Below, one piece after another: positions 31,057 to 42,436 of a stretch of 64,000 nucleotides of DNA (its first letter is position 1; every line of letters begins with the position of its first letter). Below the pieces are notes generated by a model. That model searched no databases. It saw only the letters and a program-made list of their open reading frames with translations, and was not told the DNA's origin. A program made the translations under genes and the position numbers. The stretch is from Aegilops tauschii subsp. strangulata (Eukaryota; Streptophyta; Magnoliopsida; Poales; Poaceae), in the NCBI RefSeq assembly GCF_002575655.3, contig NC_053037.3:255411135-255475134 (forward strand), given 5' to 3'.

Positions 31057-32894
31057 TGATAGAGGCAAAGGTGTCCCGCCTTTCAATGAGATGATGGATG
31101 TCGCTTTTGTGGAAGTCGACTTTGACGATCTGACTACGAACGTGCGAGGACGTCGCGCCTTAGCAATCGCTAAACCAACTCCGAGAGGTTATTGACCACG
31201 CCGGAGCACGATCAACCTGACCACGAAGGTCTTTTTCCTGCAAGCAAACGAAGAACAAGCAAGAAACTAATATTGCAATCTGGATATTGCGAATATAAGA
31301 TGAAAGCTTTATTGATCAAGGTGGGGTTCTGTGACGTCTTGGTCTGGTCGTTGAACACAAACGAAGTACGTGAAGTTGCAGCTATGGCAAACTTTTAATC
31401 TAAACAAAACCCAAAGTCTAAACGACGCCCTAAGGGCTGTATATATGGAGGAAGAGGGGGGGAATTTCGTGGCCCTTTAGGGAGGGGTCCGAAACCAACC
31501 CTAACTCTTGTTTCCCCACACATACAGACTCTAAAAATAGCCTATAATCAAGTATTTCGAAATCACATGGGCCTGGCCCAATAATAAGGTGACGCAGCAC
31601 CTATAATAGCCTCTAGACGAAATTTGTGACGTGGCATCTTGTATATTTCGTCCAAGACTTCATGCACTCATTACGGTGGCTTCAAAGTCCTGAAATCACC
31701 ACTTGAAACTCCGTTCTTGTTTCCCTTGTGTTGAGGACATCACTAACAATGTTACACCCACAGCCCCTACTGATACATATACAGGACCAATTACTAGTGC
31801 TCGCGCATGCCAATTAAATTACCAGGTACTTTCGTTTCTTGGTAATTATTCTAATGTTCGTGAGAATATGATGCTGCCTAAATTGGATACAATTGTCTTG
31901 CTTACAAATGAAGGGCCTAGCTTGGACAAGAAGGATGATCATTGGAGCAAGATCAAGCATGGAGATGATGGCATGCGCAAGGGGAACAAGAACGAAGTTA
32001 CAAGTGATGATTTCAGCACATTGAAGCCACCATAATGAGTGCGTGAAGCCTTGGACGAAATATACAAGATGCCACTTCCTAAATTTCGTCCGGAGGCTAT
32101 TATAGGTGCCGCGTCACGCTATTATTGGGCCAGGCCCATGTAATTTCGAAATACTTGAGTATAGGCTATTTTTAGAGTCTGTATGTGTGGGGAAACAAGA
32201 GTTAGGGTTGGTTTCGGAACCCTCCTTCAAGGGCCACGAAATTCCCCCCTTCCTCTATATATACAGCCCTTAGGGAGTCGTTTAGACTTCGGGTTTTGTT
32301 TAGATTAAAGTTCACCATAGCTGCAACTTCGCGTACTTCATTGTGTTCAATGACCAGACAAAGGCGTCACAGAACCCCACCTTAATCAATAAAGCTTTCC
32401 TCTTATATTCGCAATATCCAGATTGCAATCTTAGTTTCTTGCTTGTTCTTCGTTGCCTGCAGGAAACGGACCTTCGTGGTCAGGTTGATCATGCTCCGGC
32501 GTGGTCAATAACCTCTCGGAGTTGGCTTAGCGATTGCTAAGGCGCGACGTCCTCGCACGTTCGTAGTCGGATCGTCAAAGTCAACTTCCTCCAAAACAAT
32601 AGCCACCATCTCATCGAAAGACGGGACACCTTTGCCTCTATCACCTTGCGCATGCCATCATCTCCATGCTTGTTCTTGCTCCAATGTTCATCCTTCTCCA
32701 AGCTAGGCCCTTCATTTGTAAGCAAAACAAATGTATCCAATTTAGGCAGCATTATGTTCTCATGAACATTAGAATCATTACCAAGAAACAAAATTACCTA
32801 GTAATTTAATTGGCGTGCACGAGCTCTAGTAATTGGTCCAGTATGTATAGTAGCAGAGGCTGTGGGTGTAACAATGGTATTGATGTCCTAATCA
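31057..32894 (-). repeat. 3' LTR of D, split by a solo LTR
   Basis: The pieces 31057-31728 (672 bp) and 32649-32894 (246 bp) sum to 918 bp, exactly the length of each LTR of element C. Its sense strand starts TGATTAGGACATCAATACC and ends CCTCTATCA. An AATAAA-type signal lies near 31311-31316 (TTTATT on plus). The D pol frame ends inside it. Confidence 0.9.
31729..32643 (+). mobile_element. Solo LTR, CRM-clade, 915 bp, plus strand
   Basis: Starts TGTTGAGGACATCAC and ends GCCTCTATCA, with CCTTG at both sides (31724-31728 and 32644-32648) as a perfect 5-bp TSD. No internal region is present, so LTR-LTR recombination has removed it. It sits in the opposite orientation inside D's LTR. Its first ~310 bp still encode the polyprotein C-terminus ([20 protein letters not shown] to LKPP-stop), as this family's pol frame ends inside the LTR. 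Confidence 0.95.
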
Positions 32895-35240
32895 ACCTCC
32901 CCTTCTTGAAATGAAGTCGTCCTCGACGGAAGCTCATCTTCCTTACCCAAATAAGGCTTCAAATCTGCAATGTTAAAAGTGGGACTAACCCCAAAATCTG
33001 CAGGCAGCTCAAGTTTATATGCATTATCATTTATTTTCTCTATCACCTTAAAAGGACCATCAGCACGTGGTATTAGCTTTGATTTGTGCAAATCAAGAAA
33101 TCTATTCTTACGCAAATGTAACCAAACAAGATCTCCAGGTGCAAACACAACATGTTTTCTACCCTTATCTCCAGCAAGTTTATATTTAGCATTCATATGC
33201 TCAATGTTTTCCTTAGTTAACTACTACATTTTTAAAATCAATTCAGCATGTTGTTTAGCATCAAAATTAACCTTCTCCGAAGATAGAAGAGGCAACAAAT
33301 CAATAGGTGCATGAGGTAGGAAACCATACACAATTTCAAAAGGGCACATCTGAGTAGTAGAATGCAATGAACAATTATAAGCAAATTCAATATGAGGCAA
33401 GCATTCTTCCCACATTTTCTTATTATTCTTCAAAACATCCCTAAGCATAGTAGACAATGTTCTATTGACTACTTCAGTTTGTCCATTAGTTTGGGGGTGA
33501 CAAGTAGTACTAAAAAGCAGTTTAGTCCCCAACTTAGCCCATAAACATCTCCAAAAGTGGCTAAGAAATTTAGTATGACGATCTGAAACAGTAGTATTTG
33601 GCACACCATGCAAGCAAATAATTTCACGAAAGAACAGATCAGCAACTTTAGCAGCATCATCGCTTTTATGACATGGTATGAAGTGTGCCATTTTCAAAAA
33701 TCTATCCACGACAACAAATATGCTATCCCTCCCCTTCTTTGTTCGAGGTAATCCTAAAACAAAATACATAGATATATCCTCCCAAGGAACACTAGGTACA
33801 TGCAAAGGCATGTATAAACCATGAGGATTGAGTCGTGACTTAGCTTTTTGACATGTAGTGCAGCGAGCAACAAAACGCTCAACATATCGTCTCATCTTTG
33901 GCCAAAAGAAATGTGTAGCAAGTATATCCTCCGTCTTCTTCACTCCAAAGTGTCCCATAAATCCTCCTCCATGCGCCTCCTGCAACAACAAAAGACGAAC
34001 GGAGCTAGCTAGAATGCATAGCTTGTTAGCATGAAACACAAATCCATCGTTAATGACGAACTTGTTCCATGTTCTCCCTTCTTTACAATTCTCAAATACA
34101 TCTTTAAATTCAGCATCATGCAAATATTGATCTTTGATGGTCTCCAAACCAAATATTTTAAAGTCAAGTTGTGAAAGCATAGTATAACGACGAGACAATG
34201 CATCAGCAATAACATTTTCTTTACCCTTCTTGTGTGTAATAAAAGAAGGGAAAGTCTCAATGAATTCAACCCATTTAGCATGTCTACGATTCAGTTTCGC
34301 GTGACTTTTAATATGTTTCAAAGATTCATGATCAGAATGTATAACAAATTATTTGGGCCATAAATAATGTTGCCGTGTTTCTTAAGTCCGGACAAGAGCA
34401 TATAATTCTTTATCATAAGTAAAATAGTTCAGACTAGGCCCACTCAATTTTTAAAAAAAGTACGCAACAGGTTTGCCATCTTGTAATAACCCACCTCCTA
34501 ATCCAATTCCACTAGCATCACATTCAAGCTCAAAAGTCCTATTAAAATCAGGAAGTTGGAGTAAAGGAGCATGTGTCAACTTATCTTTCAATATCGTGAA
34601 GGCTTCTTCCTGTGCGGTACCCCAAACAAAAGGCACATCCTTCTTTGTAAGCTCATTGAGAGGTGCAGCAATGGTGCTAAAATCTCTCACAAAACGCCTA
34701 TAAAAACCAGCGAGTCCAAGAAAACTCCTCACTTGTGTGACCATTTTGGGCTGCGGCCAACTCTCAATAGCTTCAATCTTGGCTTTATCAACTTGAATTC
34801 CCTGTGGAGTAACAACATAGCCAAGAAAAGATACTCGGTCAGTGCAAAAGGTGCACTTCCCAAGTTTACCAAACAAACATGCATCACGTAGAGCAATAAA
34901 AACAACACGTAAATGTTCCAAATGTTCCTCCAAAGATCTGCTATAAATCAGTATATCATCAAAATAGACTACCACAAATCGTCTAATGAAATCACGTAAA
35001 ACTTCGTTCATTAATCTCATGAAAGTACTAGGTGCATTAGTTAACCCAAAAGGCATGACTAACCACTCATATAATCCAAACTTAGTTGTAAATGTTGTTT
35101 TCCATTCATCCCCCAATTTCATATGAATTTGATGGTATCCACTACGCAAATCAACTTTGGAGAATATTGTAGAGCCACTCAATTCATCAAGCATATCATC
35201 TAGCCTAGGAATAGGATGACGATAACGAATAGTATATTAT
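32895..35240 (-). pseudogene. Element D pol: RT, RNase H, integrase with several stops
   Basis: 35194-34451 is RT ([15 protein letters not shown], catalytic [31 protein letters not shown]) up to [20 protein letters not shown] then breaks RNase H near 34450, and two more TAAs follow (34382-34384 and 34349-34351). 34321-33224 gives [18 protein letters not shown], the HHCC finger ([22 protein letters not shown]) and the integrase core ([33 protein letters not shown]). A stop in place of the HELTKEN stretch is at about 33222. The rest ([20 protein letters not shown]) runs to 32888 and into the LTR. The order matches element C. Confidence 0.88.
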
Positions 35241-36778
35241 TAATGCCTCCACAATCAACACACATACGCGATGTACCATCCTTTTTCGGCACTAGAATAA
35301 TAGGAACATCGCAGGGACTAAGGGATTCGCGTATATAACCTCTCTCGAGTAACTCCTGGACTTGACGCATAATCTCCTTCGTCTCCTCTGGATTGGTACG
35401 GTATGGTGCACGGTTGGGTAGCGATGCACCGGGAATTAAGTCAATTTGATGCTCAATCCCATGAATAGGTGGTCATCCCGGTGGCACGTCTTGTGGAAAG
35501 ACATTAGTGAACTCCTGCAAAATGTTAGTGACAGCAGGAGGCAAAGAGGAAGGCATGTCCTCGAATGAAAATAATGCCTCTTTGCGCACACAAGCATAGC
35601 AAACAGATTTGCTAAAATCTAGCTCATAAATATCAGATTTTGTGGCAAGTAAACATGCAATTTTCAATTTAATTTCAGAAGCAACACTAGATCGTTTATT
35701 ATTAGGTTTCATTTGTTGCTCAATTCTATTGCCACAATCTGATTTTCACTCTTATTTTTCTCCTGTTTTGCTTTATTTGCTCTATTAATATCATCTTTCA
35801 AAATGGAATCAAGAGTCATAGGAAGCAAATTAATATTTTTATCCTTATGAACAAGAGTATACTGATTGTTTCTACCATGGTGTACAATTTTTTTAATCAA
35901 ATTGCCATGGTCTACCAAGTAATAAGGAACATGCTTGCATAGGTACCACATCACAATCAACATAATAAGCATATGTAGAGATACTAAAATGCACACAAAT
36001 AGTACGTGTTATCTTAACCTTGCCGCTGTTGTTGAACCGTTGGAGGTAGTAAGGATGTGGATGTGGTCTTGTGGTGAGAGATAGCTTCTCCACCATCTCC
36101 ATGCTAGCCAAGTTGTTGCAGCTCCCTCAATCTATGATGACGCGAACAGAACGTTCCTTCACAACTCCCTTTGTATGGAACAAATTATGCCTCTGATTTT
36201 GCTCAACTTGTGTAACCTGGACACACAAACAAATGTTGAGCAACTAAACATTCATACCCGTTAGCATCTTCAGCAGCCATGTATTGCGTCTCATGATCAG
36301 AATCATCTCCACCATGTTCTACACTTGTAATAAGAGCCAAAGTCTCCTCATCATAGTCACTAGCGGACTCATACCCACCATCCTCAGTAACAATCATCAC
36401 ACGCTTAGATGGGCATTCTCTCGCATAATGACCTCCACCCTTGCAACGACGACAATTAATATCATGTGTTTGCCGTGTTGATGCCATGGATGAAGAAGAG
36501 CTCTGTGCAGGTCCAGAAGGTGTGCTCTTGGCAGATAGTGGTGGTTGTCCCTGCTTTCTTGTATCACGGTTGGAGGTGGCAGCTGACGGAGGTGCTGGTG
36601 CAGCAGAACATGTGGAAGTAGAGGATGCACGCGGTGTCCGTGATGAAGATCGACCTGCAGAAAAGTTAGTTCGCGCCAATGCCTATCGATCCTGCACTTC
36701 ACGTTCAGCTTTGCAAGCTAGATGGAATAAACGAGTGATATTATTATATTCCTTATGATGCGGCTATATCTCCCACGT
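35241..36778 (-). pseudogene. Element D gag C-terminus, protease and linker
   Basis: 36770-36203 contains the gag tail (ACKAEREVQDR), a Ser/Pro-rich linker and the zinc knuckle CRRCKGGGHYAREC, then acidic residues. The protease would begin VRVIID, but a TGA at 36127-36129 replaces the first Gly of the DGGS box, after which GSCNNLASMEMVEKL reads on, followed by CDVVPMQACSLLLGRPW. 35712-35473 is the pre-RT linker (FTNVFPQDVPPG). The N-terminal gag is lost at the junction with LTR H at 36779. Confidence 0.8.
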
Positions 36779-37874
36779 GTCGAGGCGCGACTTAGAGGCA
36801 TAACCGCATTGTAGGTATTGTCGCAAGAAGGGTCATCTTCACACAATCCCATGTAATGAACAAGAATGGGATAACGAGAGTTGGCTTACAATCGCCACTT
36901 CACACAATACATAAATTAATTCATACATCATCCAAAATCCACACATAGACCGGCTACGGTCAAATCCAAATGAAAAGAAGATAACCCCAAATGCTAGATC
37001 CCCGATCGTCCCAACTGGGCTCCACTACTGATCATCAGGAAACGAAACATAGTAACGACCACGTTCCTCGTCGAACTCCCACTTGAGCTCGGTTGCGTCA
37101 TCTGCACTGGTATCGTCGGCACCTGCAACTATTTTGGTAGAATTTGTGAGTCACGAGGACTCAGCAATCTCACACCCACGAGATCAAGACTATTTAACCT
37201 TATAGGAAAGGATGGTGTATTGAGGTGGAGCTGCAGCAAGCACTAAGCATATATGGTGGCTAACATACGCAAATGAGAGCGAGAAGAGAAGAAACGCAAT
37301 GGTCGCGAAGCTAGAAATGATCAAGAAGTGATCCTGAAACTACTTACGTTCATTCATAACCCGAACCGTGTTCACTTCCCGGACTCCGCCGAAAAGAGAC
37401 CATCACGGCTACGCACACGGTCGATGTATTTTAGTTAAGTCAAGTGTCAAATTCTCTACAACCGGATATTAACAAATTCCCATCTGCCACATAACCGCGG
37501 GCACGACTTTCGAAAGATAATACCTTGCAGGGGTGTCCCAACTTAGCCCATTATAAGCTCTCACGGTCAACGAAGGATATTCCTTCTCCCGAGAAGACCC
37601 GATCAGCCTCGGAATCCCGGTTTACAAGACATTTCGACAATGGTAAAACAAGACTAGCAAAGCCGCCCGATGTGCCGACAATCCCGATAGGAGCTGCACA
37701 AATCTCGTTCTCAGGGCAACACCGGATGAGACTAGCTACGAGTAAAACCAGACCTCGAGTTTCCCCGAGGTGGCCCCGCAGGCAGCTCGGTTCGGACCAA
37801 CACTTAGAGAAGCACTGGCCCGGGGGGGTTAAAATAAAGATGACCCTCGGGATGCGCGACTCCCAAGGGAAATA

Positions 37875-38792
37875 TGATAGAGGGAAAGGTGTCCCGTCTT
37901 TCAATGAGATGATGAATATCGCTTTGATGGAAGTCGACTTTGACGATCCGACTACGAACGTGCGAGGACGTCGCGCCTTAGCAATCGCTAAACCAACTCC
38001 GAGAGGTTATCGACCACGCCGGAGCACGATCAACCTGACCACGAGGGTCTGTTTCCTGCGAGCAAACGAAGAACAGGCAAGAAACTGAGATTGCAATCTG
38101 GATATTGCGAATATAAGATGAAAGCTTTATTGATCAAGGTGGGGTTCTGTGACGCCTTTGTCTGGTCGCTGAACACAAACGAAGTACGCGAAGTTGCAGC
38201 TATGGCGAACTTTTAATCTAAACAAAATCCAAAGTCTAAACGACGCCCTAAGGGCTGTATATATGGAGGAAGAGGGGGGGAATTTCGTGGCCCTTGAGGA
38301 AGGGGTCCGAAACCAACCCTATCTCTTGTTTCCCCACACATACGGACTCTAAAAACAGCCTATACTTATGTATTTCGAAATTACATGGGCCTGGCCCAAT
38401 AATAAGGTGACGCAGCACCTAGAATAGCCTCTGGACGAAAGTTATGAAGTAGCATCTTGTATATTTCGTCCAAGGCTTCATGCACGCATTATGGTGGCTT
38501 CAACGTCCTGAAATCATCACTTGTAACTCCGTTCTTGTTCCCCATGCGCATGCCATCATCTCCATGCTTGTTCTTGCTCCAATGTTCATCCTTCTCAAAG
38601 CTAGGCCCTTCATTTGTAAGCAAAACAAATGTATCCAATTTAGGCAGCATCATATTCTCATGAACATTAGAATCATTAGCAAGAAACGAAAGTACCTGGT
38701 AATTTAATTGGCGTGCGCGAGCTCTAGTAATTGGTCCAGTATGTATAGCAGCAGGGACTGTGGGTGTAATAATTGTATTGATGTCCTCATCA
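37875..38792 (-). repeat. 3' LTR of C (918 bp), contains pol C-terminus
   Basis: Sense ends TGATGAGGACATC (38792) and CCTCTATCA (37875). The pol stop codon lies at about 38489, so roughly 300 bp of LTR are coding. It differs from the 5' LTR near 37884 (G/C), 37903 (A/G), 38188 (C/T) and 38228 (T/C). Confidence 0.95.
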
Positions 38793-41014
38793 TCCTCCCC
38801 TTCTTGAAATGAAGTCGTCCTCGACGGAAGCTCATCTTCCTCACCCAAATAAGGCTTCAAATCTGCAATATTAAAAGTGGGACTAACCCCAAAATCTGCA
38901 GGCAGCTCAAGTTTATATGCATTATCATTTATTTTCTCTAACACCTTAAAAGGACCATCAGCACGTGGCATTAGCTTTGATTTGCGCAAATCAGGAAATC
39001 TATCCTTACGCAAATGTAACCAAACAAGATCTCCAGGTGCAAACACAACATGTTTTCTACCCTTATCTCCAGCAAGTTTATATTTAGCATTCATACGCTC
39101 AATGTTTTCCTTAGTTAACTCATGCATTTTTAAGATCAATTCAGCACGTTGTTTAGCATCAAAATTAACCTTCTCCGAAGATGGAATAGGCAACAAATCA
39201 ATAGGTGCACGAGGTAGGAAACCATACACAATTTCAAAAGGGCACATCTTAGTAGTAGAATGCAATGAACGATTATAAGCAAACTCAATATGAGGCAAGC
39301 AGTCTTCCCACATTTTCTTATTATTCTTCAAAACAGCCCTAAGCATAGTAGACAATGTTCTATTGACTACTTCAGTTTGTCCATCAGTTTGGGGGTGACA
39401 AGTAGTACTAAAAAGCAGTTTAGTCCCCAACTTAGCCCATAAACATCTCCAAAAGTGGCTAAGAAATTTAGTATCACGATCTGAAACAATAGTATTTGGC
39501 ACACCATGCAAGCGAATAATTTCACGAAAGAACAAATCAGCAACATTAACAGCATCATCGCTTTTATGACATGGTATAAAGTGCGCCATTTTCGAGAATC
39601 TATCCACGACAACAAATATGCTATCCCTCCCCTTCTTTGTTCGAGGTAAACCTAAAACAAAGTCCATAGATATATCCTCCCAAGGAACACTAGGTACAGG
39701 CAAAGGCATATATAAACCATGAGGATTGAGTCGTGACTTAGCTTTTTGACATGTAGTGCAGCGAGCAACAAAACGCTCAACATCCCGTCTCATCTTTGGC
39801 CAAAAGAAATGTGTAGCAAGTACGTCCTCCGTCTTCTTCACGCCAAAGTGTCCCATTAATCCTCCTCCATGCGCCTCCTGCAACAACAAAAGACGAAGAG
39901 AGCTAGCTGGAATGCATAGCTTGTTAGCACGGAACACAAATCCATCATTAACGACAAACTTGTTCCAGGTTCTTCCTTCTTTACAATTCTGCAATACATC
40001 TTTAAAATCAGCATCATGCACATATTGATCTTTGATGGTCTCCAAACCAAATATTTTGAAGTCAAGTTGTGAAAGCATAGTATAGCGACGAGACAATGCA
40101 TCAGCAATAACATTTTCTTTACCCTTCTTGTGTTTAATGACATAAGGGAAAGTTTCAATGAATTCAACCCATTTAGCATGTCTACGATTCAGTTTAGCTT
40201 GACTTTTAATATGTTTCAAAGATTCATGATCAGAATGTATAACAAATTCTTTGGGCCATAAATAATGTTGCCATGTTTCTAAAGTCCGAACAAGAGCATA
40301 TAGTTCTTTATCATAAGTAGAATAATTCAGACTAGGCCCACTCAATTTTTCAGAAAAGTATGCAACAGGTTTGCCATCTTGTAATAACACACCTCCTAAT
40401 CCAATGCCACTAGCATCACATTCAAGCTCAAAAGTCTTATTAAAATCAGGAAGTTGGAGTAAAGGAGCATGTGTCAACTTATCTTTCAATACCGTGAAGG
40501 CTTCTTCCTGTGCGGTACCCCAAACAAAAGGCACATCCTTCTTTGTAAGCTCGTTGAGAGGTGCAGCAATGGTGCTAAAATCTCTCACAAAACGCCTATA
40601 GAAACCAGCGAGTCCAAGAAAACTCCGCACTTGTGTGACCGTTTTGGGCTGCGGCCAACTCTCAATAGCTTCAATCTTGGCTTTATCAACTTCAATTCCC
40701 TGTGGAGTAACAACATAGCCAAGAAAAGATACTCGGTCGGTGCAAAAGGTGCACTTCCCAAGGTTACCAAACAAACGTGCATCACGTAGAGCAATAAAAA
40801 CAGCACGTAAATGTTCCAAATGTTCTTCCAAAGATTTGCTATAAATCAGTATATCATCAAAATAGACCACCACAAATCGTCCAATGAAAGCACGTAAAAC
40901 TTCGTTCATTAGTCTCATGAAAGTACTAGGTGCATTAGTTAACCCAAAAGGCATGACTAACCACTCATATAAACCAAACTTAGTTTTAAATGCAGTTTTC
41001 CATTCATCTCCCAA
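38489..41014 (-). CDS. Element C pol fragment, 841 codons: RT palm onward, RNase H, integrase, CR-type tail
   Basis: Open throughout. The first residues [19 protein letters not shown] are mid-RT, so the true start is deleted. RT catalytic YFDD is at residues 51-54. RNase H carries ECDAS (D200), [17 protein letters not shown] (D262) and [10 protein letters not shown] (301-310). Integrase HHCC spans about 382-422 ([15 protein letters not shown]). Its catalytic core uses D451 or D471 in the DFVLGLP/VVVDRF region, D512 in SDRDTKF and E548 in GQTEVVNRT, with the last two in D-35-E spacing. A basic [13 protein letters not shown] domain follows, then a tail beginning about residue 741 that is encoded inside the LTR, with [19 protein letters not shown] resembling the CR motif of CRM elements. 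The enzyme would reverse transcribe and integrate; without gag and protease it is orphaned. Confidence 0.9.
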   Translation of the reverse strand: MGDEWKTAFKTKFGLYEWLVMPFGLTNAPSTFMRLMNEVLRAFIGRFVVVYFDDILIYSKSLEEHLEHLRAVFIALRDARLFGNLGKCTFCTDRVSFLGYVVTPQGIEVDKAKIEAIESWPQPKTVTQVRSFLGLAGFYRRFVRDFSTIAAPLNELTKKDVPFVWGTAQEEAFTVLKDKLTHAPLLQLPDFNKTFELECDASGIGLGGVLLQDGKPVAYFSEKLSGPSLNYSTYDKELYALVRTLETWQHYLWPKEFVIHSDHESLKHIKSQAKLNRRHAKWVEFIETFPYVIKHKKGKENVIADALSRRYTMLSQLDFKIFGLETIKDQYVHDADFKDVLQNCKEGRTWNKFVVNDGFVFRANKLCIPASSLRLLLLQEAHGGGLMGHFGVKKTEDVLATHFFWPKMRRDVERFVARCTTCQKAKSRLNPHGLYMPLPVPSVPWEDISMDFVLGLPRTKKGRDSIFVVVDRFSKMAHFIPCHKSDDAVNVADLFFREIIRLHGVPNTIVSDRDTKFLSHFWRCLWAKLGTKLLFSTTCHPQTDGQTEVVNRTLSTMLRAVLKNNKKMWEDCLPHIEFAYNRSLHSTTKMCPFEIVYGFLPRAPIDLLPIPSSEKVNFDAKQRAELILKMHELTKENIERMNAKYKLAGDKGRKHVVFAPGDLVWLHLRKDRFPDLRKSKLMPRADGPFKVLEKINDNAYKLELPADFGVSPTFNIADLKPYLGEEDELPSRTTSFQEGEDDEDINTIITPTVPAAIHTGPITRARARQLNYQVLSFLANDSNVHENMMLPKLDTFVLLTNEGPSFEKDEHWSKNKHGDDGMRMGNKNGVTSDDFRTLKPP
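38793..38805 (-). other. Polypurine tract of element C
   Basis: On the minus strand AGAAGGGGAGGA lies directly before TGATGAGGACATC, the 3' LTR start. This purine run confirms that the LTR begins within the pol reading frame. Confidence 0.9.
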
Positions 41015-41518
41015 ACTTAGTTTTTTTTTTTTTTCCGAGACCTACTCAGGCAAGGAAACACGAAACGGAAAATATATGGATCTCTAAAACAAACTGACTA
41101 TGAAAAGAACTCGGATTGGTGGTGGATATATGGCGGTAGTATATGGCAGCGGTGGTGGTATATGGCAGCGGTGGTGGTATATGGATACGGATTCAAAGCG
41201 GTGGCGGATAAGCAATGGTGGTAGATGGCAAGGCGATGATGATGGTGCGGCGGCGGCGTGACAACTTATGACCAGAACTCGAAACTCTAAAAGACTAGAC
41301 TCTAAGACCAGCAACTTGACACGACGATGCAACCGCAAATTCAACAAAGCAAAAACCCTCAAAAGATTATGCAAAGGCTCAGATTGGTTCGGATATGATG
41401 AACTAACCCTAATTTTTTTTGTGGCTTTTTCGTGGACTGTAGGTATGAAGAACAGACTCGATCTAAACTACGAAAAACTGTAAAATCTCACCGAGCAACC
41501 TGGAAATCTGATACCACT
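41015..41518 (-). other. 5' leader and PBS of element C, deletion junction at an A/T run
   Basis: Minus strand: after the 5' LTR come two bases and TGGTATCAGA (41516-41507), an initiator-tRNA-Met PBS. About 480 bp of leader follow, with a GGT/GGC-rich stretch (41112-41260), then a run of 15 T on plus (41022-41036) that abuts mid-RT. Full members of this clade have gag and protease here, so this is the deletion scar. A 96-codon ORF in the leader lacks protein-like features. Confidence 0.8.
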
Positions 41519-42436
41519 TGATAGAGGCAAAGGTGTCCCGTCTTTCGATGAGATGATGAATATCGCTTTGATGGAAGTCGACTTTGACGATCCGACTACG
41601 AACGTGCGAGGACGTCGCGCCTTAGCAATCGCTAAACCAACTCCGAGAGGTTATCGACCACGCCGGAGCACGATCAACCTGACCACGAGGGTCTGTTTCC
41701 TGCGAGCAAACGAAGAACAGGCAAGAAACTGAGATTGCAATCTGGATATTGCGAATATAAGATGAAAGCTTTATTGATCAAGGTGGGGTTCTGTGACGCC
41801 TTTGTCTGGTCGCTGAACACAAACGAAGTACGTGAAGTTGCAGCTATGGCGAACTTTTAATCTAAACAAAACCCAAAGTCTAAACGACGCCCTAAGGGCT
41901 GTATATATGGAGGAAGAGGGGGGGAATTTCGTGGCCCTTGAGGAAGGGGTCCGAAACCAACCCTATCTCTTGTTTCCCCACACATACGGACTCTAAAAAC
42001 AGCCTATACTTATGTATTTCGAAATTACATGGGCCTGGCCCAATAATAAGGTGACGCAGCACCTAGAATAGCCTCTGGACGAAAGTTATGAAGTAGCATC
42101 TTGTATATTTCGTCCAAGGCTTCATGCACGCATTATGGTGGCTTCAACGTCCTGAAATCATCACTTGTAACTCCGTTCTTGTTCCCCATGCGCATGCCAT
42201 CATCTCCATGCTTGTTCTTGCTCCAATGTTCATCCTTCTCAAAGCTAGGCCCTTCATTTGTAAGCAAAACAAATGTATCCAATTTAGGCAGCATCATATT
42301 CTCATGAACATTAGAATCATTAGCAAGAAACGAAAGTACCTGGTAATTTAATTGGCGTGCGCGAGCTCTAGTAATTGGTCCAGTATGTATAGCAGCAGGG
42401 ACTGTGGGTGTAATAATTGTATTGATGTCCTCATCA
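41519..42436 (-). repeat. 5' LTR of C (918 bp) with TATA box and poly(A) signal
   Basis: Bounded by TGATGAGGACATC (42436) and CCTCTATCA (41519). A TATA-like TATATAC on the sense strand is at about 41902-41908, and AATAAA at 41770-41775, so U3, R and U5 follow in the usual order. The first ~300 bp duplicate the pol C-terminal coding part, without a start codon in this LTR. Confidence 0.93.

Larger units (their letters stand above)
31057..36778 (-). mobile_element. CRM-clade element D (Cereba/CRW-like), degenerate, interrupted
   Basis: Minus strand, 3' LTR 32894-31057 (with a solo LTR inside it), integrase to RT 32895-35240, linker, protease and gag to 36778, where LTR H cuts it off. The LTR start TGATTAGGACATC and end CCTCTATCA match element C. 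A PPT-like GGGGAGGT precedes the LTR at about 32895. TTGGT (31052-31056) is the presumed TSD in E's gag. D has many stops, including one in the protease active site. The 5' LTR and PBS are not visible. Confidence 0.87.
37875..42436 (-). mobile_element. CRM-clade element C (Cereba/CRW-like), young internal-deletion copy
   Basis: Complete ends: 5' LTR 42436-41519, PBS 41516-41507, leader to ~41030, pol ORF 41014-38489, PPT just above 38792, 3' LTR 38792-37875. The TSD AAATA is perfect (37870-37874 and 42437-42441). Both LTRs are 918 bp and differ at only four positions by eye. The element is 4562 bp because gag, protease and the first RT blocks are missing between the leader and LGDEWKTAF. It could move only if an intact relative supplied Gag and protease. 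Confidence 0.95.

Noticed and set aside
31703..32035. Separate 110-codon gene
   Set aside because: It is the polyprotein tail encoded at the start of the solo LTR, without a promoter or start of its own.
31057..32648. Inversion of an LTR plus pol segment
   Set aside because: The perfect CCTTG duplication and 918-bp sum show a simple solo-LTR insertion instead.
41084..41374. 96-codon minus ORF in the leader of element C as a gag remnant
   Set aside because: It is low-complexity, with no gag motif, and lies between PBS and the deletion junction.
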